NCBI GenBank assembly: GCA_003427395.1
Contig: BFEA01000024.1
Span: 4,926,965 to 4,974,723 of the forward strand
Direction of reading: 5' to 3'
Length of the DNA stretch: 47,759 bases
Source of the DNA: Chara braunii
Lineage: Eukaryota > Streptophyta > Charophyceae > Charales > Characeae
Shown piece after piece: positions 41,901 to 47,759 of this stretch; the stretch's first letter is position 1; each line of letters opens with the position of its first letter. The translations under genes were made by a program, and so were the position numbers. A model generated the notes under the pieces. It searched no databases. It was not told the origin of the DNA and saw only the letters and a program-made list of their open reading frames with translations.

Positions 41901-43489
41901 AGCCAAGTATAACAAAAGACCCCAGAAAATGCGAGAATTGACCTAAGTAAAAACATTTAACTCAGAAAATGCAGGAACTGAAACTAACTCCCACGGCTCT
42001 AGCACGTGGCGAGCGACTAAAGCGACTAGCTATCAACTGAAACTTAGACCGAGTAGTAGCCTCCCTCAGTCACATGCAGGCCAAACCACAAAGGTAAGTA
42101 CTCTCGTCATCCCCAAGTCAACCTGAGCAAACAATAGTTTATGATTTCTCAATGATTTAACCCTTTATACCCTGCTTACATAAGGCATAGGTCAGACCAC
42201 CTGAACTTACAGAGCGCGCCCAACTTAGCTAGACCTAAAATCAGAATACCTAAACTTATAGAGCGTTCTGACTCAGCCAAGTATACACAAACAGAGGGCA
42301 CAACTACTTTTCTCTTCCTTTGGGCATACGACTAAGCCAATCATCTTAGAAACAATGCTTAGTCGCCCTGAACTGTTTAATATCCAAGTTTTATATACTT
42401 CTCTGAACTTAGTCTTCAAGGTGGGCGTAGGACTGAGCCATTCATCTTACAAACAATGCTCAGCGAACCCAAGTTACCTTCAATTATATTCTTAATTGTA
42501 CTCTCTTCAATTTACGATAAGCTATAGTCAGACCATCCAATCTTATGGAAACCGTATCTGACTAGCGTGTTCTTAACAAAGTAATAATAACATATAGCCA
42601 GATTATAACCCTTGGGTTCCAACATGTGCGAGCCCCTGAACGTACAAAAGGGTCTGCCTCTCCACCTGATTTCTTTCTTTCCGAGCCTTCCTGTGTGTGG
42701 CATTGGTTCAATTCACAGGGCCGGGAACCAAAGAAACCAAAGAAACTGAGAAATCAAAGAAACTGAGAAATCCCAAACGAAACTGAGAAATCCGAAACGA
42801 AACCAAGACAGCTCAAAGCACCAAAACTTATCAAATGCTCTGAGCCCCTGGGAATCAAACACAGTTAAACCCTCGCAAGTCAGAGCAGTCAGGTGACCTA
42901 AACTTATAGAGCGTCCTGACCCTCCATGCAATTCATAGCACCGGGCCTCCCCAAACTTATGGGGACTTCCCAGCCTTCAGAGCATCTAGGCTACCTAAAC
43001 TTATAGAGCGGCCTGATGATCCATGCGATCCAAAAATAAACAAAGCGCTGGGGTTCCCCAAACTTATGGGGACCTCCCAACCCTAATGACCTAGCCAACC
43101 ATTACGCAAATCAACCCACCATCCTGCCTTTCCCAAATGCAATTCCTTCTGACAATCTGCTTTCATACAATCAACAAGGTTGAAACTGAAACTTAACAAT
43201 CATTTATTTACTTAATCTAATCCAGTGTCCTGAAGGTCAGACCAAAAATAACGTAGGGTTGCACTCCATATATTCAGTCAGTGATACAATAGGAGATACA
43301 GATAGGGATTATAACTGGGTTTATAGAAAGAGTCAGGGAATTACCACTCAGTTTCCTGCTTCCAGGACTCCACCTGAGTCCTGGCAGGGCTCCCGCAATC
43401 GGTGGGGCGAACCTCCCTCAAAGGCCTTGGCGCGGGTCACGGGTTGCAATCCCGCCTGCCGCCTTCCTCTCAGACCCAATAGACTAGAC
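41901..43489. repeat. Repeat-rich non-coding DNA with AACTTATAGAGCG motifs
   Basis: CTAAACTTATAGAGCG or close variants occur near 42,205, 42,252, 42,900 and 42,993, and CCCCAAACTTATGGGGAC near 42,951 and 43,056. The last two form short hairpins (CCCC...GGGG). From 42,890 to 43,085 the arrangement is a two-unit degenerate tandem repeat of about 100 bp. A purine-rich AAACTGAGAAATC repeat lies at 42,721-42,800. No gene is recognised. Confidence 0.55.
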
Positions 43490-45164
43490 TTAGAGTAAGA
43501 GGGCAGAAGCAGAAAGTTTGAGTCGCTCAGATACAAGGGGGTTGCTCTCAGACTCGCGTGAGGGGACCTTCAAATCTTCAGCGCCTGAGGGCCCCGCAAT
43601 GATGGCCAGAACGCGCTGCACATTGATCAACCCGAAGTCGACTGTTGAGGTCAGCTCCCTGACGACATTCCGAACTGCAACACTAACCTCCTCTCCAAGC
43701 CCAATCACGCCTCTGGATCCTAACACCTTTTCTTCGCCCAATTGCTGCTATATAGCAGGCCGTAATGGTTGGCAATAGCTGGCGGTAATGTACAGCAGGG
43801 TGCGGCCACCAAGTAGGCAACAACTTGTACACGAGAGGCAGCAACAATACGTGCCCAATCACCAGACGCCGCAGCCGCGCATAGTCAAAAAACATCAGCA
43901 ACTGTTCGCCCCAGTCAGCCGCAGCATGCGGCAGTCAGCAACAATGCGCAGCTGTCAGCCACAACCACGCTAGTCACTCTCAGCAGCAACAACTGTTGCG
44001 CATGGTCATGCCAAAGCCGCAGACCGCCGGCCCCCGCAGGCCACCTACTTCGCCGGGTGAAGCGACCAGCGAGCTAGCCAACAATCACGCTCACTCCCCA
44101 TGGCTGGCTTGTTGCCGCTCCGTCTACCATAACGAACCGCGCGTTTGTTAGCAGGCAAGCCTCAATCTCCGCCAGCTGTACGAGCAGAACACCTATCAGA
44201 AGCAAGCCTCCGACTTGCTGCTCGTCTCCAGACACTCCTCGCGACAGGTTAGTCGACACCCCAACCTGCAAGCAACTTCCACTCCCTCAGGCCCAACTCT
44301 CAGCGTTGGAGCAGGGCATTAGCAGAGACAACAGTTGTAGCAGCAAAATAACGGAGACCGGCAGCTGGAACACCAAGCGGCGGAAAGAAACTCAGCAGTA
44401 ACACCGGCTTTAGCAGCGCGGCACCAGTGCCACCCCTCTTGAGGGCCAATCCTGCCGCAACACCCAAGGGTCCGCCGCTGTTAGCCAGTGGCTTGCTGCT
44501 GCAGATGACAGTAGTTCCTACGACTGAGCTAACTGGGCCAGTGGGGTGTGAACAGAACACAACCCTCACCTCAAAGCATTCAGAGCAGCAACTTGAAAAT
44601 GAGTGTCGTGCATTTTGCTAGTTGTGCCCGACCCCCCCTGTCGCTCACGCTAAGTGGGAATGAATCTTCCGTTCGAGCGAGGGAGGGTACATCATTGGGA
44701 TAGAACGCCCCGACCAGTAAGATGGGCAGTGTCCCTGCTCACCGGCATGCCCCTCTCCCTGCCCTGCCGCTGTCTCGGCCAGCAACGGCGTCGGCCAATC
44801 AGGCAGCCTCAAAACTCGACTAGCAGTGCCTCCCAACTTTGATCGGTAGGGTGAGTGGTGTCCCAGCCCACAGGTAAGTCCCCTACCTTACTGCTCACTT
44901 CCTCACTGCTCTGCCCCTCACCTCCTCGATCCGGCTTGGTGAGCAAAAACCAAATGAATCTATTGCCTGGACGTGGAAACGTATATTGTCGTAGTCATCC
45001 CCGACGCCACTTCGCCATTCCCCCTGGCGCACCCCGTTCTTCTTACTACGTTCTTTCTACCGATCTACAGTTGAATTTAACCATAGATTCAGACTCGCCT
45101 TCATTCAAACCCGTAGATCCAACTCCTGCCTAACCGGTATCGCCCCCGTGGAACCAGACTGAGT
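43490..45164. other. Unassigned stretch
   Basis: GC-rich with degenerate CAGCAACA(A)-type triplet repeats at 43,780-44,600. Short frames on both strands (for example 43,490-43,741 minus, 44,855-45,133 plus) show no recognisable domain. It may be U3 or degenerate internal sequence of the LTR element whose end is at 45,730. Confidence 0.4.
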
Positions 45165-45720
45165 CCGGCAAGCTACTTTCTCTACGGAAAGCGCTGCCGA
45201 AATTTCTACGAATCCAAGGAGTTAGTCAATTTTTGACTTGTCAAAGTTCAACTTGTCTTTTCTTTATATCTGACCTAGTAAGAATCTGGCAAGTCTCCTT
45301 TTCTAAAGGGAGTGCTGCCCAAATTTTTGCTAATTCAGGGAGTTAAACAAAATTGGACTTTGAGAAGTCAAAGTTGTTCTCACATTCTGGACTTAGCCTT
45401 GTACAAATTTGGGAATAACACTTTTCTAAAGGGAGTGCTGCCGAAATTTCTGCAAAACTAAGGAGTTAATTAAATCTTGTCTAAGTTAAACCCAAACTGT
45501 CCCTTGAGTTCATATCTGACTTAGTATAAATCTTTGAAGTCTCCCTTTCTAAAGGGAGTGCTGCCCAGATTTCTACTAATTCGGGGAGTTAGACAAAATT
45601 TAACTTTCCAGAGTTAAAGATTATTTTTGCTTTCATATTTGGATTTAGATAAATTCTGGGAAGGCACTTTTCCTACGGGAAGCGCTGCCGAAATTTTCTT
45701 AGTTTAAAGGAGATAGATTA
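45165..45720 (+). repeat. Five-copy ~122-bp tandem repeat with a conserved hairpin
   Basis: The anchor G(C/T)GCTGCC occurs at 45,191, 45,312, 45,435, 45,558 and 45,682, a spacing of 121-124 bp. Each copy has a short hairpin just before it (CTTTC..GAAAG; CTCCTTT..AAAGGGAG; CACTTTT..GGGAGTG; CTCCCTTT..AAAGGGAG; CTTTTCC..GGGAAG), then (G/C)(A)AATTT, then AAGGAGTTA or a variant. Bases on both sides of the stem change together, which suggests selection or homogenisation for RNA or DNA structure. Its place just upstream of a probable LTR end suggests it is transcribed LTR (R/U5). Confidence 0.75.
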
Positions 45721-45728
45721 TATTTTGA

Positions 45729-45751
45729 CAGGTGGCGATTCTGGCAGTCCA
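45729..45751 (+). other. Probable LTR 3' end and primer-binding site
   Basis: ...TATTTTGACA ends in CA and, after GG, is followed by TGGCGATTCTGGCAGTCCA. TGG two bases after CA is the usual geometry of an LTR end and tRNA primer-binding site. The tRNA is not identified and no paired LTR is seen in the window. Confidence 0.45.
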
Positions 45752-47663
45752 CTCTGAATAGGAGAGATTTTGCCATGAGTCTACCTTTCTTTGAGCACTT
45801 GCTTAGAGGTAGGCTTAGATATAGTTAACTAGGATGATTTGCGTGAGATCATGATATGGAGATTGTTCTCCATGGACTTATAGGTTTAGCTTGGGGCATT
45901 GACCACTCATGTGTTACAGGTCTTCTTGATCGATCTGATTCGGGACTTTGACTAGATTCAACTTGACCCCTTGAGGGTCTTCTTCTGTTATCACTGATAA
46001 CAGGTCGGTTGCCGACTCGTCAGTTTACGATTCAACTCCAATCTACTCTTGCCACCTAACCTAAAGACTTTAGCCTTGTGGTTTGAACTGTTTCATTGTG
46101 TTTTTACCCGGACTTTATTGAATGGCCATTTAATAGAAGTACTGAGTATTTATTTTGGGGAATTGCACAAGAGTGAGGTTTGTATGGCTAAAGCAAGGGG
46201 TATGAGCATCGAGAATGGTTAAAGTTGACCCCGTGTAGTGCATGGACTTTTGTTGATCTTTGATGTGATTGCAGGTATGGTTGTGGTTCGAACTTTGGAT
46301 GTGACTGCCTGCGATTACATGTGTATGTGGCTGAGAGGAGCCCCACTGTGACTGTGAGAAGTGATCGTCCTATATAATTAAGCCTTATGTATATATTTAT
46401 ATGTGCCTTGGGTATGCGCGCGGCTTACTGTGATTGTGCGCAAGGATTAACCTGATTATGCCTTGAGAGGAAAGGGAGACCCCCTTTTGTCCCCTGCTTC
46501 TTGGAGATTTTTATAGTCGGATGTTGGTCCTGGGACGGGATTCAAGGTCCTTGTCCAGGACATCCCAAGCCCTAGACTCTGCAGGGAAGGAATCTGCCCC
46601 CGTGCAGAGCCTATTTGTCTTGCCTATAGAGACGCTCAGACCAAAGGTCGTAGGTCTCGCGGCGGTTGCACGACTATTCCTTCAGCCGTGCAATGTCGTG
46701 AAGGATTAGACCCTCACTACACTTCGAGTCTGACACTTGAGTGTCATAAGCGGTACTCGGATCCAAGAGGGACCGCTTGATTATGGGCACTACATAGTAC
46801 GTCATTATTGCGGCTGCTTGCGTACGCTAACATCGCGAGGCGATACGAGTTAAGCCCTGCGTCCGCGCGGTTTTATACTGATTCTCGCGCACGACGCTTA
46901 TTCGATTTCCGCGTTGGAAAGTTATGGGATGACTACTGAGAGGCTAGGAGCGTTGTCGCGTGTTTGTGTTGTGTCGTTTGTGCGTATGTGTGTGTGCGTT
47001 CTGTTTTTTTTTTGTGTTCGTAAACTGGTGAACGCATGGTGTGTGGGATGCGTCCTAGTCGACCGACGACGGGCCGCGCTTGGGACTTCAGCCCCCCAAG
47101 ATGTCGGTTCGCGTGCGGGTCCGATAGGCGTATTACCACGCGTACCCCCTATGCTACAGCGAACGAGAAACGCCCTCGGCTGGTCCACCTCTCCGATTGC
47201 AACTAATTAGCATTCGTATTGTGGACTAGTAGCTCGGTGGGGATACGCCCACCGAAGGGAGGTGACAACTCCCGTAAGGTGGAGGTAAGTTGTGCCTCGC
47301 GTAGGCCCTATCCTGTCGTAGGGGCTCGCGAGAGGTATCGCTGGCGCACTCGGCCGGAGCGGCCTAAGGAAGCTCCATTTGTGTGTTCGTGGCAAGGTTG
47401 GTCCAACTCCTGCGTGACGCAGCCGAGAGGGTCCCGCACTGCCACGCGTGGTGCCGGATCGATGCACTCGACACCGCGATAGAGCATTCCCAGAAAGAAT
47501 CCCAAGATATTTTGTGCTCATCCCAAAAAATGATTCCCCGAATCCATCCGGCCATCAACCCCTCGTGAAGTCGATGTCCCCGACGTTCTATTTCCCAGAA
47601 AGGTGGGGATGGGGTAGGTCCTTTCTTTCATTTTCTCCCACGTCTCCTTCGTCCCATAAGTAT
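45752..47663. other. Unassigned stretch to the right edge
   Basis: 45,752-46,500 is AT-richer with no frame. 46,500-47,570 is GC-rich with short open frames on both strands and no recognisable domain. If 45,730 is an LTR end, this would be the start of that element's internal region, with gag beyond the window. Confidence 0.4.

Positions 47664-47700
<37 letters not shown>
47664..47700. repeat. (GA)n microsatellite
   Basis: GAGAGAG run of about 37 bp near the right edge, followed by an A-rich end. Confidence 0.9.
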
Positions 47701-47705
<5 letters not shown>

Positions 47706-47759
47706 CCCAATCTGCATGCCCATGAGCAGCCAGTATTCAAAAAAAGAAAAAGGGAAAAA

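Noticed and set aside
43490-43741. Minus-strand 83-codon frame (LGEEVSVAVRNVVRELTS...) as a possible gag or host protein
   Set aside because: It reads like protein but has no identifiable motif, and no neighbouring frame extends it; left uncalled.

Overview
The window looks like nuclear DNA of a green-lineage eukaryote. It carries one plant-type serine acetyltransferase gene in a background of Ty3/gypsy LTR retrotransposons, SINE- and MITE-like elements and long di-, tri- and tetranucleotide microsatellites. There is no operon structure, and RNA genes of bacterial type are absent. The density of chromodomain-type gypsy elements and the plant-like enzyme would fit a charophyte alga such as Chara, but that assignment is inference.

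Layout. 1-2,205: non-coding, with a tRNA-derived SINE on the minus strand (249-440), a TATA-like site and GCA-rich low-complexity DNA. 2,206-6,015: one open reading frame ending in a serine acetyltransferase (first step of cysteine synthesis), with a very long unrecognised N-terminal part and a C-terminus ending in Gly-Asp-Gly-Ile. 6,016-8,160: 3' flank, then an inverted-repeat element whose arms carry hammerhead-ribozyme-like cores; a solo gypsy LTR (6,825-7,744) sits between the arms. 8,161-21,114: 64 copies of a 165-bp segment separated by 63 copies of a 38-bp palindrome. That palindrome is two head-to-head Tn5/Nextera mosaic ends, so this 12.8-kb array is a library/assembly artefact. The true locus probably holds one copy.

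21,661-26,520: a gypsy element with about 919-bp LTRs (the 5' LTR is mostly hidden in an 860-N gap). Its gag is joined directly to the last part of pol, so protease, reverse transcriptase, RNase H and most of integrase are deleted. It is flanked on both sides by the same satellite-like repeat. 26,521-34,468: no convincing host gene; microsatellites, small duplications, two related MITE-like hairpins, a probable copia fragment and degenerate copies of the hammerhead-like motif. 34,469-41,900: a decayed minus-strand gypsy element (gag, protease, RT, RNase H, integrase, chromodomain-like tail). The protease catalytic motif and most of RNase H are deleted. 41,901-47,759: repeat-rich DNA with no recognised gene, including a five-copy ~122-bp tandem repeat whose hairpin is maintained by covarying bases, directly upstream of a probable LTR end and primer-binding site.

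The most striking pattern in the window (the 203-bp array with identical 61-codon frames) is not biology. The biologically interesting items are the serine acetyltransferase with its extensions, the hammerhead-like repeat family, the gag-to-pol deletion derivative and the covarying hairpin array.
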